Origin: Mycolicibacterium arenosum
Lineage (GTDB): Bacteria; Actinomycetota; Actinomycetes; Mycobacteriales; Mycobacteriaceae
Length of the DNA stretch: 64,000 nt
Direction of reading: 5' to 3'
NCBI RefSeq assembly: GCF_024320865.1
Contig: NZ_JANDBD010000004.1
Location: 124,001 to 188,000, forward strand
Every line of letters begins with the position of its first letter. Position 1 is the first letter of the stretch. Below are positions 20,075 to 30,056 of this stretch, one piece after another. The notes beneath the pieces are model-generated. The model saw nothing but the letters and a program-made list of their open reading frames with translations. It made no database searches and was not told the origin of the DNA. The position numbers were made by a program, and so were the translations under genes.

Positions 20075-21797
20075 CCGCGAATTCGCCGTGTGGGCGCCGC
20101 GCCCTCAGCGCGTGCAACTCGACGTCGCCGGTGTGCTCCACCCGATGACGAAGTCCGACGACGGCTGGTGGCGCACGGTCGCCGACGCAGCACCCGACGC
20201 GCGTTACGGTTTCGTCGTCGACGACGATCCGAAGGTGCTGCCGGACCCGCGCTCGCCGCGTCAGCCCGACGGCGTCCACGACCGTTCGCAACTGTGGGAC
20301 GCCTCATCGGTGACGTGGACCGACACGGAGTGGGCCGGGCGGTCCATCGAGGGCGCGGTGATCTACGAACTCCACATCGGCACGTTCACCCCCGACGGCA
20401 CCCTCGACGCCGCGATCGACAGGCTCGACTACCTCGTCGAACTCGGCGTCGACTTCGTGGAACTGATGCCCGTCAACGCCTTCGGCGGCACACACGGCTG
20501 GGGCTACGACGGCGTGCTGTGGTACGCGGTCCACGAGGCCTACGGCGGACCCGACGCCCTGGCGCGCTTCGTCGACGCCTGCCACGCTCGCGGTCTCGGC
20601 GTGCTGATCGACGCGGTGTTCAATCACCTCGGTCCGTCGGGCAACTACCTGCCGAAGTTCGGACCCTACCTGTCGTCGGGCAGCAATCCGTGGGGCGAGT
20701 CGATCAACATCGCCGATGCCGATTCCGACGAGGTGCGCGCCTACATCATCGAATGCGCGCTGCGCTGGATGCGCGACTTCCACGCCGACGGGCTGCGCCT
20801 CGACGCCGTCCACGCTCTCGTCGACACCACCGCGGTGCACATCCTGGAGGAGCTGTCAGCCGAAACCGCCTCGCTCTCCGCACGTCTCGGCCGACCGCTG
20901 TCGTTGATCGCCGAGAGCGACCGCAACGATCCCCGCCTGATCACCCCGCGCGACTTGGGCGGTCTCGGTATGACGGCGCAGTGGGACGACGACATCCACC
21001 ACGCCATCCACACCGCGGTGTCCGGTGAACAGCAGGGCTACTACTCGGATTTCGGCTCGCTGCAGACGCTCGCGACGACCCTGCTGCACGGCTACTACCA
21101 CGCGGGGACGTACTCGTCGTTCCGGCACCGGCGGCACGGGCGCGCGCTGGACACCGCGCTGATCCCGGCCACCCGGTTGCTGGCGTACACGCTGACCCAC
21201 GACCAGGTCGGCAACCGTGCCATCGGCGATCGCCCCTCGCAGAACCTGGATTTCGGTCAACTGGCGATCAAGGCCGCGCTCGCGTTGGGCTCCCCCTACA
21301 CCGCCATGCTCTTCATGGGTGAGGAGTGGGGCTCGTCTAGCCCGTTCCAGTTCTTCTCGTCGCATCCGGAACCCGAACTCGCCCGTGCGACGGCGGAAGG
21401 GCGCAAGGCGGAGTTCGCCTCGCACGGGTGGGACGCCGACGAGGTGCCCGACCCGCAGGACCCGCAGACCCTCCTGAACTCCAAGCTGGCCTGGGACGAG
21501 GTGTCCTCCGGCGAGCACCGCAGACTGCTCGACGTCTATCGGCACCTGATCGCCCTGCGCGCCGCCGAGCCCGACATGGCGGATCCGTGGCTGGACCACC
21601 TGCGCATCGAGTTCGACGAGGAGCAGCGCTGGTTCGTGATGCACCGCGGTGCCATCGCGATCGCGTGCAATCTCGGCGAGCAGCCCGTCGACGTTCCGGT
21701 CACCGGCCAGACGGTGCTCGCGTGGGGTGATCCGGTGGTCGGTGATTCGACCGTCCTGCAAGGGCATTCGTTCGCGATCCTGAAGTCTGTCAACTAG
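20067..21797 (+). CDS. treZ: Maltooligosyl trehalose trehalohydrolase
   Basis: Releases free trehalose from maltooligosyl trehalose made by TreY. 576 residues: an N-terminal beta domain (REFAVWAPRPQRVQLDV), GH13 barrel motifs DAVFNHLGPSGNY, DGLRLDAVHAL, LIAESDRND and THDQVGNRAIG, and the FMGEEWGSSSPFQFFS loop typical of TreZ. Overlaps treY by eight bases. Last gene of the operon, followed directly by a strong hairpin. The product feeds mycolate carriers and possibly the glycolipid locus at 40-60 kb. Confidence 0.95.
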   Translation: MADREFAVWAPRPQRVQLDVAGVLHPMTKSDDGWWRTVADAAPDARYGFVVDDDPKVLPDPRSPRQPDGVHDRSQLWDASSVTWTDTEWAGRSIEGAVIYELHIGTFTPDGTLDAAIDRLDYLVELGVDFVELMPVNAFGGTHGWGYDGVLWYAVHEAYGGPDALARFVDACHARGLGVLIDAVFNHLGPSGNYLPKFGPYLSSGSNPWGESINIADADSDEVRAYIIECALRWMRDFHADGLRLDAVHALVDTTAVHILEELSAETASLSARLGRPLSLIAESDRNDPRLITPRDLGGLGMTAQWDDDIHHAIHTAVSGEQQGYYSDFGSLQTLATTLLHGYYHAGTYSSFRHRRHGRALDTALIPATRLLAYTLTHDQVGNRAIGDRPSQNLDFGQLAIKAALALGSPYTAMLFMGEEWGSSSPFQFFSSHPEPELARATAEGRKAEFASHGWDADEVPDPQDPQTLLNSKLAWDEVSSGEHRRLLDVYRHLIALRAAEPDMADPWLDHLRIEFDEEQRWFVMHRGAIAIACNLGEQPVDVPVTGQTVLAWGDPVVGDSTVLQGHSFAILKSVN

Positions 21798-21798
21798 T

Positions 21799-21826
21799 CC
21801 ATCCACAGCCGCCGTGCTGTGGATGG
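21799..21826 (+). terminator. Hairpin after treZ
   Basis: CCATCCACAG (21799-21808) pairs perfectly with CTGTGGATGG (21817-21826) around an eight-base loop, beginning one base after the treZ stop. There is no T-run, as is usual for mycobacterial terminator-like hairpins. Being perfect it would also form on the other strand. Confidence 0.6.
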
Positions 21827-21865
21827 CGCATTGCCCGCCTGCACGTCTCGACAGACGATGCCCGC

Positions 21866-22300
21866 ATGAGCCTGTTGCCCATCCCCCCGATCGAATCCGC
21901 CACCGACCCCGTCGCCTCCCCCGCCGACCTGCAGCAGCGCTGGCGCGCCCTCATGCAGGAACTCGGCTTCGGAGAACGACTGCTGCGCTTCACGTTCGTC
22001 GGACCCGACCGCCGGTTGGTCAAGATCCTGACCGACCTTGAGATCGGCGTCCGCCCACCCCCGGACGGGCTGGACCACCTGATGTTCGCACTGCGCCGGT
22101 TGCTCGACCACTTGGGCAGCGGACACACGGTGGCGTTCCTGCTGACCCGGCCGGGGCGCGGCGGACTGTCGAACAATGACAGGCGCTGGTGCGCGGCGGT
22201 CGTCCACGCCGCCGATCGGCACCGTATCCCCATCGAACCGATGTTCCGGGCCAACGACGAGAACCTGGTGCCGTTGACACCGCGCGCCACGGCCGCCTAG
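21866..22300 (+). CDS. Conserved hypothetical protein
   Basis: A 144-residue soluble protein without recognised domain. It is basic in the middle (GPDRRLVKILTDLEIG) and has a hydrophobic strand followed by RPGRGGLSNNDRRW, a pattern I associate with unnamed actinobacterial proteins. No signal peptide or membrane segment. ATG 21866 is chosen because its frame stays open through the first hydrophobic block; there is no clear ribosome site. Its TAG stop interlocks with the convergent ilvA stop (CTAG). It lies after the treZ hairpin, so it is probably a separate unit. Function unknown. Confidence 0.6.
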   Translation: MSLLPIPPIESATDPVASPADLQQRWRALMQELGFGERLLRFTFVGPDRRLVKILTDLEIGVRPPPDGLDHLMFALRRLLDHLGSGHTVAFLLTRPGRGGLSNNDRRWCAAVVHAADRHRIPIEPMFRANDENLVPLTPRATAA

Positions 22301-23586
22301 GTCAGGTAGCGGTAGGTCGGTGACCCCGGCTCGAGCAGTTCTACGTGACAGTCCGACGTCTTCATCCGCGCCAACAGACCCTCGAGGTCGGCCGCCGACC
22401 CCAGTTCGATGCCGACCAGCGCCTCACCGGTTTCCCGGTTGTTGCGCTTCACGTACTCGAAGAGAGTGACGTCGTCGTTCGGCCCCAGCACCCCGTCGAG
22501 GAACTTGCGCAGTGCGCCCGGCTCCTGGGGGAAGTCGACGAGGAAGTAGTGCTTGAGGCCGAGATGCACCAGCGAGCGTTCCAGCACCTCGCCGTAGCGC
22601 GACACGTCGTTGTTGCCGCCCGAGATGAGGCACACCACCGTGGCTCCCGGTGCGACCTCGGCTTCCATCAGGGCGGCCACCGACAGCGCGCCTGCGGGTT
22701 CGGCGATGATGCCCTCGTTCTGGTACAGGTCCAGCATCGCCGTGCACACCGCGCCCTCGTCGACCGTCGTGATCGACACCATCTCTCCCGCGGCGGACAG
22801 CGCGGCGTACGGCATCGCGCCCGCTCGCGCGACGGCGGCCCCGTCCACGAACTGGTCGACGTGCTCGAGTGTCACCGGCCCACCGGTGGCCAGCGCGGCG
22901 ACCATCGCCGCGGCACCCGCGGGTTCGACGCCGAGCACGGCCGTGTTGGCGGTGCGCTCTGCCAGGTAGGTCGTGATGCCGCTGATGCAGCCCCCACCAC
23001 CGACGGGGACGATCACCAGGTCGGGTTCGCCGTCCAACTGATCGAGCAGTTCGACGGCGATGGTGCCCTGGCCGGCCATGGTGCGCACGTCGTCGTACGG
23101 CGGCACCAGCGTGGATCCGGTGCGGGCCACGTCGTCGAGCGCGGCCTCGGCTGCCAGATCGTAGGTCTTGCCGCCGACGATCAGGTCGATGAACTCACCG
23201 CCGTGGTAGCGGATCCGGTCGCGCTTCTGCTTCGGCGTCTTGGCGGGAACGTAGACCCTGCCGTGCACGCCCATCGAGCGGCAGGCCAGCGCGAAGCCCT
23301 GCGCGTGATTGCCCGCCGACGAACAGACCACGCCGGCCTCGAGCTCTTCCGGGCTGAGCTGCATCAGCAGGTTGTACGCGCCGCGCAGCTTGTAGGAGCG
23401 CACGGCCTGCAGATCCTCGCGCTTGAGGTACACCCGCAGCCCCGTCATCTCGGAGAGTCGCTCGCTGAGCTGCAGCGGGGTACGCGCCACCACGCCGGAA
23501 ATTCGCGTCGCCGCCTCGTCGATGTCCGCGGCGCGCAACGGCGCGGCGGAAGTCATCCGGGGGTTCTGGCTCAGCTCGGCGGACAC
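22297..23586 (-). CDS. ilvA: Threonine dehydratase (biosynthetic)
   Basis: A PLP enzyme deaminating threonine to 2-oxobutyrate, the first committed step to isoleucine. 429 residues: PLP lysine in RSYKLRGAYN, SSAGNHAQGFA, VPVGGGGCISG and the C-terminal ACT-like domain (about 340-429; HYFLVDFPQEPGALRKFL), a single regulatory domain as in the short actinobacterial form. The GTG at 23586 (VSAELSQ) reproduces the start I recall for M. tuberculosis IlvA. Confidence 0.95.
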   Translation of the reverse strand: MSAELSQNPRMTSAAPLRAADIDEAATRISGVVARTPLQLSERLSEMTGLRVYLKREDLQAVRSYKLRGAYNLLMQLSPEELEAGVVCSSAGNHAQGFALACRSMGVHGRVYVPAKTPKQKRDRIRYHGGEFIDLIVGGKTYDLAAEAALDDVARTGSTLVPPYDDVRTMAGQGTIAVELLDQLDGEPDLVIVPVGGGGCISGITTYLAERTANTAVLGVEPAGAAAMVAALATGGPVTLEHVDQFVDGAAVARAGAMPYAALSAAGEMVSITTVDEGAVCTAMLDLYQNEGIIAEPAGALSVAALMEAEVAPGATVVCLISGGNNDVSRYGEVLERSLVHLGLKHYFLVDFPQEPGALRKFLDGVLGPNDDVTLFEYVKRNNRETGEALVGIELGSAADLEGLLARMKTSDCHVELLEPGSPTYRYLT

Positions 23587-23647
23587 CGGTCAATGGTGCC
23601 ACTCCACGTGCCGCCCGCGAAAACGGGTTTGAGCCGACCGGAGTCGG

Positions 23648-23672
23648 GACGGACTATTGCGAACCGTCCGTC
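23648..23672. other. Inverted repeat upstream of ilvA
   Basis: GACGGAC (23648-23654) and GTCCGTC (23666-23672) are perfect 7-mers around an 11-base loop in the 154-base gap between ilvA and the divergent small membrane gene. It could be an operator or a leader hairpin; no other regulatory signal was seen. Confidence 0.35.
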
Positions 23673-23727
23673 GGTCTCGGGGCGTACTGATCCGGCGTTT
23701 CGGTTGCCCGAACTCTCGGTTACGAGC

Positions 23728-23733
23728 TATCGT
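23728..23733 (+). promoter_or_regulatory. -10 element TATCGT, leaderless promoter
   Basis: TATCGT lies seven bases before ATG 23741, with no ribosome site between. Confidence 0.4.
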
Positions 23734-23740
23734 CAACCTC

Positions 23741-23953
23741 ATGACGGCACCCACGCGCACCCCCGGCGAAGTGCTGATCGCGGGCGTTCCGTGGCCGGTG
23801 TACAAGCTCACGGCGATCGCCGTCGGCGTCCTGGTCCTCGCCATCGTCGGGCTGGCCACGACGAGCGCGGGCCCGGCCGTCCTCGCGGCCGCCGCCTCCA
23901 GCGCGGTCGTCTGGCTCGGCCTCAGCCTGTTCCACCGGACCTCCGACCGCTAA
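23741..23953 (+). CDS. Small two-helix membrane protein
   Basis: 70 residues with two hydrophobic helices (about 22-39 and 44-61) joined by a short turn, and a charged C-terminus (HRTSDR). The pattern is that of small actinobacterial inner-membrane proteins of unknown role. ATG 23741 is favoured by a -10 hexamer seven bases upstream; a longer reading from 23657 would put arginine-rich non-membrane sequence in front. Followed 75 bases later by another membrane protein gene on the same strand. Confidence 0.6.
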   Translation: MTAPTRTPGEVLIAGVPWPVYKLTAIAVGVLVLAIVGLATTSAGPAVLAAAASSAVVWLGLSLFHRTSDR

Positions 23954-24028
23954 CCCGCCCGGAGGTCCTCAGCGACCTCCCAGTCGTGTCGTCCGCCATT
24001 CCCCCGTGGTGGCCCACACACTGGGCTC

Positions 24029-24769
24029 ATGGCCGAGACGCCCGAACCCAGAACCCCGGTCGACGACTTCGCCCGCCGCGCCGCGCGCATCGCGGGCGAC
24101 GCCGAACACCACGTGCCGTCCTGGTTGAGGCCGGGCGATCCCGAAAGCCGCTGGCCGGTCCTCATCGCCATCGTCGCCGTCATCGCGCTTCAGCGGGCCA
24201 TCCCCGAGCAGTACACGGTGGTGCCGCGCTGGCCGCTGATCGCGCTCGAGGTGGCGCTACTGGTGGTTCTGCTGGTGCTCAATCCCGTGCGGCTGACCCG
24301 GTCCACGGCGCTCGGCAAGTGGACCAGCCTGTCGCTCACCGCGGCGATCACCGTCGACAACACGCTGTCGGCGGCGATCCTCGACTACCGGATCCTGACC
24401 GGTCAGGTGAGCAACAGTCCCGAACTCCTGCTGGGCAGCGGTGCGGCGATCCTGGTCACGAACGTCATCGCGTTCGGGATCTGGTTCTGGGAACTCGACC
24501 GCGGCGGCCCGTTCGCCCGACGGGCCGGCGCGCAGCCGTACCCGGATTTCCTCTTCCCGCAGATGACCGACCCGCGCAACGCCAAGCCGGATTGGCGGCC
24601 GATGTTCGTCGACTACCTCTACGTCAGCTTCACGAACTCGGTGGCGTTCTCCCCGACCGACACGATGCCGCTGTCGCGGTGGGCGAAGCTCATGATGACC
24701 GTGCAGGCCATTGTGGCGACCACCACGTTGGCGCTGGTCATCGCCAGAGCGGTGAACGTCCTGGGGTGA
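24029..24769 (+). CDS. DUF1345-like integral membrane protein
   Basis: 246 residues. After a ~35-residue polar N-terminus there are about five hydrophobic helices (near 45-58, 68-85, 100-118, 133-155 and 220-242). The segment DYLYVSFTNSVAFSPTDTMPLSRWAKLMM resembles the conserved C-terminal signature of DUF1345 proteins, where two helices flank a short polar loop. Function unknown. It converges on dnaE1 with five bases between stops. Confidence 0.7.
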   Translation: MAETPEPRTPVDDFARRAARIAGDAEHHVPSWLRPGDPESRWPVLIAIVAVIALQRAIPEQYTVVPRWPLIALEVALLVVLLVLNPVRLTRSTALGKWTSLSLTAAITVDNTLSAAILDYRILTGQVSNSPELLLGSGAAILVTNVIAFGIWFWELDRGGPFARRAGAQPYPDFLFPQMTDPRNAKPDWRPMFVDYLYVSFTNSVAFSPTDTMPLSRWAKLMMTVQAIVATTTLALVIARAVNVLG

Positions 24770-24774
24770 CGCGG

Positions 24775-27700
24775 CTACCCGCCGAGGCACCCCGGCCCGA
24801 GCAGCGCCTTGAGGTCGCCCATCAGCGCCGAGGATGGGGTGACCCGCAGGGTCTGGTCGAGTTCGAGGGTCGTGATGCGCTCGCCGCTGATGAGTCGCAG
24901 ATAGACCATCGACGTGCCGGGGTGGTTGGTGAGCACCTGTTTGAGGGCCGTCACCTTCTCGGCGGTGCACTGCCGGGTGGGCAGGCTGACGGCGAGCGGC
25001 CGGTCGGCCTGAGCGCTGGAGAAGTCCGGCACGATCAGATCGTTGACGATCAGCGAGATGCGGTCATCGCGGGCGTTGACCCTCGCGCCGATGATCACTA
25101 CCGCGTCGTCGGCGATGTCCGCGCCGAACGTCGAGTACGTCTGCGGGAAGAACATCACCTCGATACCGCCGGTGAGATCCTCCAATTGCGCTGAGGCCCA
25201 GGGCAGTCCGTTCTTGTTGACGCGGCGGTTGACCGACGCCAGGATGCCGCCGATCCGGACCTGGGTGTCCGCGGGCACGTCACCGTTGAGGATCGCCGGG
25301 AGGTGGGTGTCGACCTGGGTGGCCAGCAGGTGGGCCACGCCGTTGAGCGGATGCCCGGACACGTACAGGCCCAGCATCTCGCGTTCCAGGGCGAGTTTGT
25401 GCTTGTCGTCCCACTCGTCGTCGGGCACCTTGATGGTGAACACCGAGTCGGTCGCGGTGTCGGCACCGCCGAAGAGGTCGAACTGCCCCATCGCCTCGGC
25501 CTTCTTGGTCCCGAGCACCGACTCGACCGCGTCGGTGTGGATGAGGAACAGTCCCTTCCGGGAATGGCCGAGCGAGTCGAACCCGCCCGCTTTGATCAGC
25601 GACTCCGTCACCTTCTTGTTACAGGCCGCCACGTCGATCTTGTTGAGGTAGTCGGAGAAGTCGGTGTACTTGCCCTTCTCCGTGCGCGAGTTGATCAGCG
25701 ACGCAACGACGTTGGCGCCGACGTTGCGCACCGCCCCCAACCCGAACCGGATGTCGGTGCCCACCGAGGCGAAGTTCAGTTCCGATTCGTTGACGTCCGG
25801 CGGCAGCACCGTGATGCCGAGCCTGCGGCAGTCCGACAGGTACACCGCCGCCTTGTCCTTGTCGTCGCCGACGGAGGTGAGCAGACCGGCCATGTACTCG
25901 GCCGGGTAGTTGGCCTTGAGGTAGGCCGTCCAGTACGACACCAGCCCGTAGCCCGCGGCGTGGGATTTGTTGAAGGCGTAGTCCGCGAACGGCAGCACGG
26001 TGTCCCACAGCGCCTTGACCGCCGCCGCCGAGAACCCGTTCGACTTCATCCCTTCGGAGAAGCCCTCGAACTCCTTCTCGAGCACCTCGCGCTTCTTCTT
26101 GCCCATGGCCTTGCGCAGGATGTCCGCTCGGGCGAGCGAGTAGCCGGCGACCTTCTGCGCGATGCGCATGATCTGCTCTTGGTAGACGATGAGGCCGTAG
26201 GTCTCGGCGAGGATCTCGCGCAGCGGCTCCTCGAGCTCGGGGTGAATCGGCTTGATCGCCTGCCGGTTGTTCTTGCGGTCGGCGTAGTCGTTGTGGGCGT
26301 TCACGCCCATCGGACCCGGTCGGTAGAGCGCGATGACGGCGACGACGTCCTCGAACTCGGTGGGCTGCATGCGGCGCAGCAGGTCGCGCATCGGGCCGCC
26401 GTCGAGCTGGAACACACCGAGCGTGTCACCCCGGCCGAGCAGTGCGTAGGCGCTGGGATCGTCCAGCGGCACCTGCTCCAGGTCGAGCTCGATGCCGCGG
26501 TTGGCCCGGATGTTCTCGAGGCAGTCCCCGATGATCGTCAGGTTGCGCAGCCCCAGGAAGTCCATCTTCAGCAGGCCGATGGCCTCACACGAGGGGTAGT
26601 CCCATCCCGTGATGACCGCGCCGTCCTGCGGCCGCCGCCACAGCGGGATCGCTTCGATGAGCGGTTCCGAGCTCATGATCACCGCGCACGCGTGCACACC
26701 GGCGTTGCGGACCAGTCCCTCGAGACCGCGCGCGGTCTCGTAGATCGTCTGCACGTCGCGGTCGGTCTCGATCAGCGCGCGGACCTCGGCGGCCTCCTTG
26801 TACCGCTCGTGGTTCGGATCGGTGATCCCCGACAGCGGGATGTCCTTCGCCATGATCGGCGGCGGCAGCGCCTTGGTGATGCGGTCGGCGATGGCGAAAC
26901 CCGGCTGACCGTAGTTGACGCGCGCCGAATCCTTGAGTGCCGCTTTGGTTTTGATGGTGCCGAACGTGATGACCTGGGCGACTCGGTCACTGCCCCACTT
27001 GTTGGCGGCGTAGCGCAGCATCTCGCCGCGGCGGCGGTCGTCGAAGTCGATGTCGATATCGGGCATCGAGACGCGCTCGGGGTTCAGGAACCGCTCGAAC
27101 AGCAGACCGTAGGGAATCGGGTCGATGTTCGTGATGCCCATCGCGTACGCGACGAGCGAGCCGGCGGCCGAGCCACGGCCGGGGCCCACCCGGATGTCGA
27201 CCGAGCGGGCGTAGTTGATCAGGTCCGCGACGATCAGGAAGTAGGACGGGTAGCCCTTGTCGCAGATCACGCCGATCTCGTACTCGGCGCGGTCGGTGTA
27301 CTCGGTCGGGACTCCCGACGGGAACCTGCGCTGCAGCCCCGCGGCCACCTCGTGCCGCAGCCAGGACCCCTGGTCGTGACCCTCGGGCACCGGGAACACC
27401 GGCATCCGGTCCTTCGGCGCCCACACCTCGGCGTAGGGCTGGACGCGCTCGGCGATCAGCAGCGTCGAATCGCACGCGCCGGGCACCTGCGAATCCCACA
27501 TGGCCCGCATGTCCGCGGCCGACTTGAGGTAGTAGCCGTCGCCGTCGAACTTGAACCGCGTCGGATCCGACAGCGTCTTGCCGGTCTGCACGCACAGCAG
27601 CGCCTCGTGGTTGCGCGACGCCTCCTTGGTCACGTAGTGGCAGTCGTTGGTCGCCAGCGGCGGGATGCCGAGCTTGCGGCCCACGTCCAGCAGGCCGTCG

Positions 27701-28326
27701 CGGACCCGGCGCTCGATCTCGATGCCGTGGTCCATCAACTCCAGGAAGTAGTTCTCCGGCCCGAAGATCTCGCGCCACTTGGCGGCGGACTCGAGCGCCT
27801 CCGCCTCCTGGCCCAACCTCAGCCGCGTCTGCACCTCACCAGAGGGACAGCCCGTGGTCGCGATGATTCCCGCGGCGTGTTCGGCGATGATCTCGGCGTC
27901 CATCCGCGCCCACTTGCCGAGTTGACCTTCGAACGACGCCAGCGAGGACAGCTTGAACAGGTTCCGCAGGCCCGTGGCGTTCTCCGCGACCATCGTCATG
28001 TGGGTGTATGCGCCGCTACCGGAGACGTCGTCACCCTTCTGGCTGGGATCCCCCCACTGCACCCGCTTGGTGTCGAAACGCGACGCGGGGGCGATGTAGG
28101 CCTCGATGCCGATGATCGGCGTGATGCCCATATCCGTTGCTGCGTTGTAGAACTCGCTCGCCCCGTACATGTTGCCGTGGTCGGTCATGCCGATGGCGGG
28201 CATCTCGAGGCGCTGCGCCTCGGCGAGCATGGGCTTGACCTTCGCCGCACCGTCCAGCATCGAGTACTCGGTGTGGTTGTGGAGGTGAACGAAAGACCCC
28301 GAGGACTTAGACGATGAACCGCTCAT
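24775..28326 (-). CDS. dnaE1: DNA polymerase III alpha subunit, replicative
   Basis: Main chromosomal replicase. 1183 residues in family order: N-terminal PHP domain ([21 protein letters not shown]; in mycobacterial DnaE1 this domain is the proofreading exonuclease), the polymerase palm with [15 protein letters not shown], fingers ([22 protein letters not shown]), the helix-hairpin-helix region and an OB fold ([13 protein letters not shown]). The metal-binding residues of both active sites appear present. ATG 28326 is preferred over the GTG at 28332. Length and sequence match DnaE1, not the shorter error-prone DnaE2. Confidence 0.97.
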   Translation of the reverse strand: MSGSSSKSSGSFVHLHNHTEYSMLDGAAKVKPMLAEAQRLEMPAIGMTDHGNMYGASEFYNAATDMGITPIIGIEAYIAPASRFDTKRVQWGDPSQKGDDVSGSGAYTHMTMVAENATGLRNLFKLSSLASFEGQLGKWARMDAEIIAEHAAGIIATTGCPSGEVQTRLRLGQEAEALESAAKWREIFGPENYFLELMDHGIEIERRVRDGLLDVGRKLGIPPLATNDCHYVTKEASRNHEALLCVQTGKTLSDPTRFKFDGDGYYLKSAADMRAMWDSQVPGACDSTLLIAERVQPYAEVWAPKDRMPVFPVPEGHDQGSWLRHEVAAGLQRRFPSGVPTEYTDRAEYEIGVICDKGYPSYFLIVADLINYARSVDIRVGPGRGSAAGSLVAYAMGITNIDPIPYGLLFERFLNPERVSMPDIDIDFDDRRRGEMLRYAANKWGSDRVAQVITFGTIKTKAALKDSARVNYGQPGFAIADRITKALPPPIMAKDIPLSGITDPNHERYKEAAEVRALIETDRDVQTIYETARGLEGLVRNAGVHACAVIMSSEPLIEAIPLWRRPQDGAVITGWDYPSCEAIGLLKMDFLGLRNLTIIGDCLENIRANRGIELDLEQVPLDDPSAYALLGRGDTLGVFQLDGGPMRDLLRRMQPTEFEDVVAVIALYRPGPMGVNAHNDYADRKNNRQAIKPIHPELEEPLREILAETYGLIVYQEQIMRIAQKVAGYSLARADILRKAMGKKKREVLEKEFEGFSEGMKSNGFSAAAVKALWDTVLPFADYAFNKSHAAGYGLVSYWTAYLKANYPAEYMAGLLTSVGDDKDKAAVYLSDCRRLGITVLPPDVNESELNFASVGTDIRFGLGAVRNVGANVVASLINSRTEKGKYTDFSDYLNKIDVAACNKKVTESLIKAGGFDSLGHSRKGLFLIHTDAVESVLGTKKAEAMGQFDLFGGADTATDSVFTIKVPDDEWDDKHKLALEREMLGLYVSGHPLNGVAHLLATQVDTHLPAILNGDVPADTQVRIGGILASVNRRVNKNGLPWASAQLEDLTGGIEVMFFPQTYSTFGADIADDAVVIIGARVNARDDRISLIVNDLIVPDFSSAQADRPLAVSLPTRQCTAEKVTALKQVLTNHPGTSMVYLRLISGERITTLELDQTLRVTPSSALMGDLKALLGPGCLGG

Positions 28327-28420
28327 AGGCACGCCAGTCTATGGCCGTCCACCGACAGTCTTCGGCGTGTCGCGGTACGTGTCGGAACGGATTCGGGGGT
28401 GCGCGGCCCGCGCCGCGGAT

Positions 28421-29068
28421 TCAGGACACGGAGACGGGGTTCAGCAAGCCGTGGGCGAACACCCTGGTCAGTTGCTTGGTTATCTCGTGCGTCTTCTCAG
28501 CGTCGTTGACGAACCCGGCGTAGAAGCCCATTCCCCACACCACCGAGTGCAATAGGTCGACGACCGATTTCGACGACACGTGCTCCTGGAGTTCGCCACG
28601 GTCGGCTGCCGCGTCGACCAGCGTGGCGATGAATGCGCGCATCGCGGCGTCACCGTCGTACTCGAGTTCAGGATTGCGGCTGGCCTCCAGCCGTGCGCTC
28701 ACCAGGAACGCGAGGGTGGAGTGGTCGCGCTGGTCGACCTCCTGAATCGCCTTCACCAGGGCTGACAGCTGGTCGACCAGGCGTTCGTGACGCTGCGCCT
28801 TGGCGATACAGTCGGCCATCACGCCGCTGACGTCGGCGAGAAGCGCCTCGAAGATCTCCTCCCGGCTGGCGAAGTAGTAATGCAGTGTGGGCCTACTCAA
28901 CTCCGCCGTGACGGCGATCGCCTGAAACGTCGCAGCGTGATAGCCGCGCTCGTTGATGACCCGGCGAGCGGCGCGCAGGATGCGACTGCGCGTCTCGGCC
29001 GAGTCGGAGCCGACGGGCCGTCCCCGGCGCCTTCCGGTGGACGGTGCGTGACCGTTCAATTGCGGCAT
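28421..29068 (-). CDS. TetR/AcrR family transcriptional regulator
   Basis: 215 residues with an arginine-rich lead, then the HTH (about 25-72; ILRAARRVINERGYHAATF ... LSRPTLHYYFASREEIFEALL) and a helical ligand domain. It lies 67 bases downstream of rarD on the same strand and 94 bases upstream of dnaE1; it could be cotranscribed with rarD or have its own promoter. A GACCGGTC palindrome at 29130-29137 is the only operator candidate and is weak. Target and ligand are unknown. Confidence 0.85.
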   Translation of the reverse strand: MPQLNGHAPSTGRRRGRPVGSDSAETRSRILRAARRVINERGYHAATFQAIAVTAELSRPTLHYYFASREEIFEALLADVSGVMADCIAKAQRHERLVDQLSALVKAIQEVDQRDHSTLAFLVSARLEASRNPELEYDGDAAMRAFIATLVDAAADRGELQEHVSSKSVVDLLHSVVWGMGFYAGFVNDAEKTHEITKQLTRVFAHGLLNPVSVS

Positions 29069-29135
29069 GTGCGGACCTCACCCGCGAGGCGTTCGAACCT
29101 CGCCTGGCAAACCGTATTGCATTGCTACAGACCGG

Positions 29136-30056
29136 TCAACTAGAGGGTTTCGGCAAACGTCTGTTCAGTGAGTCCGGGGCGGGTTTCCGGCGCACCGCGT
29201 CGATCGTCATGACGGCCAGGGCCGCCCAGATCAGAGCGAATCCGATCCATCTCGCGAGCGGCATCGGCTCGTGGCCCACGATCACGCCCCACGCCATCTG
29301 CAGGCCGGGGTTCAGGTAGAACAGCAGGCCGATCGTCACCATCGGCAGCCGCTGGGCCGCGGCAGCGAAGAGCAGCAGCGGTACCGCCGTGATCGGCCCG
29401 GCCAGCATCAGCAATACGGTGTGCGCGCCGCCCTCGCCCACGAAGTGGCCCTTCCCGAGCGCCTCCAGCGCAATCAGGTAGCCGCCGGCGAACGGCAGAG
29501 CGAGGAACGTTTCGACGGCGACACTGACCCGTGGATCCGCGACGACGACCTTCTTGACCAACCCGTACAGCGCGAACGAGACCGCGAGCACACCGGCGAT
29601 GTAGGGCGGGGCGCCGACACCGGCCGTCAAGACGACGACCGCCACGACGGCGATGCCCAGCGCCACCGTCTGCAGTCTGCCGATGCGCTCGCGGAACACC
29701 ACCACACCCAGTGCCACGGTGACGAGCGGGTTGATGAAGTAGCCCAACGCGGCGTCGACGACGTGGCCGTGCGTCGCCGCGTAGATGTAGGTGCCCCAGT
29801 TCAGCGCGATCAGCGCCGACGCCGCCGCCAGCATCAGCCAGGTCCGCCCCGACAGCCTGCGCAGATCGCCGAACCGGCGCGCCACCAGGAGAACCAGGGC
29901 AAGGCAGACCGCGCTCCACACGATGCGGTGCGCCAGCACCTCGACCGAGCCGGCGGGGAGCAGCAGCGGGAAGTACCCGGGACAGAGCCCCCACCAGGCG
30001 AACGCGCCGACCCCGAACAGGACTCCTGCGCGACGGGTGCGGGCCTCGCCCGTCAC
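29136..30056 (-). CDS. rarD: RarD-type EamA family transporter
   Basis: 306 residues, about ten membrane helices in two EamA repeats, with the RarD start [30 protein letters not shown] and LNWGTYIYA. RarD proteins are drug/metabolite-superfamily permeases whose substrate is not settled. GTG 30056 shares GTGA with the pseudouridine synthase stop, so lspA, the pseudouridine synthase gene and rarD form a coupled run. Confidence 0.88.
   Translation of the reverse strand: MTGEARTRRAGVLFGVGAFAWWGLCPGYFPLLLPAGSVEVLAHRIVWSAVCLALVLLVARRFGDLRRLSGRTWLMLAAASALIALNWGTYIYAATHGHVVDAALGYFINPLVTVALGVVVFRERIGRLQTVALGIAVVAVVVLTAGVGAPPYIAGVLAVSFALYGLVKKVVVADPRVSVAVETFLALPFAGGYLIALEALGKGHFVGEGGAHTVLLMLAGPITAVPLLLFAAAAQRLPMVTIGLLFYLNPGLQMAWGVIVGHEPMPLARWIGFALIWAALAVMTIDAVRRKPAPDSLNRRLPKPSS

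Noticed and set aside
25303..28317. 1004-codon open frame opposite dnaE1
   Set aside because: It is fully antisense to a well conserved gene; long antisense frames are expected at this GC content and the translation is low-complexity H/R/V-rich.
29130..29137. GACCGGTC palindrome near the TetR gene at 28421-29068
   Set aside because: Eight bases only and lying over the rarD stop; too weak to call an operator.
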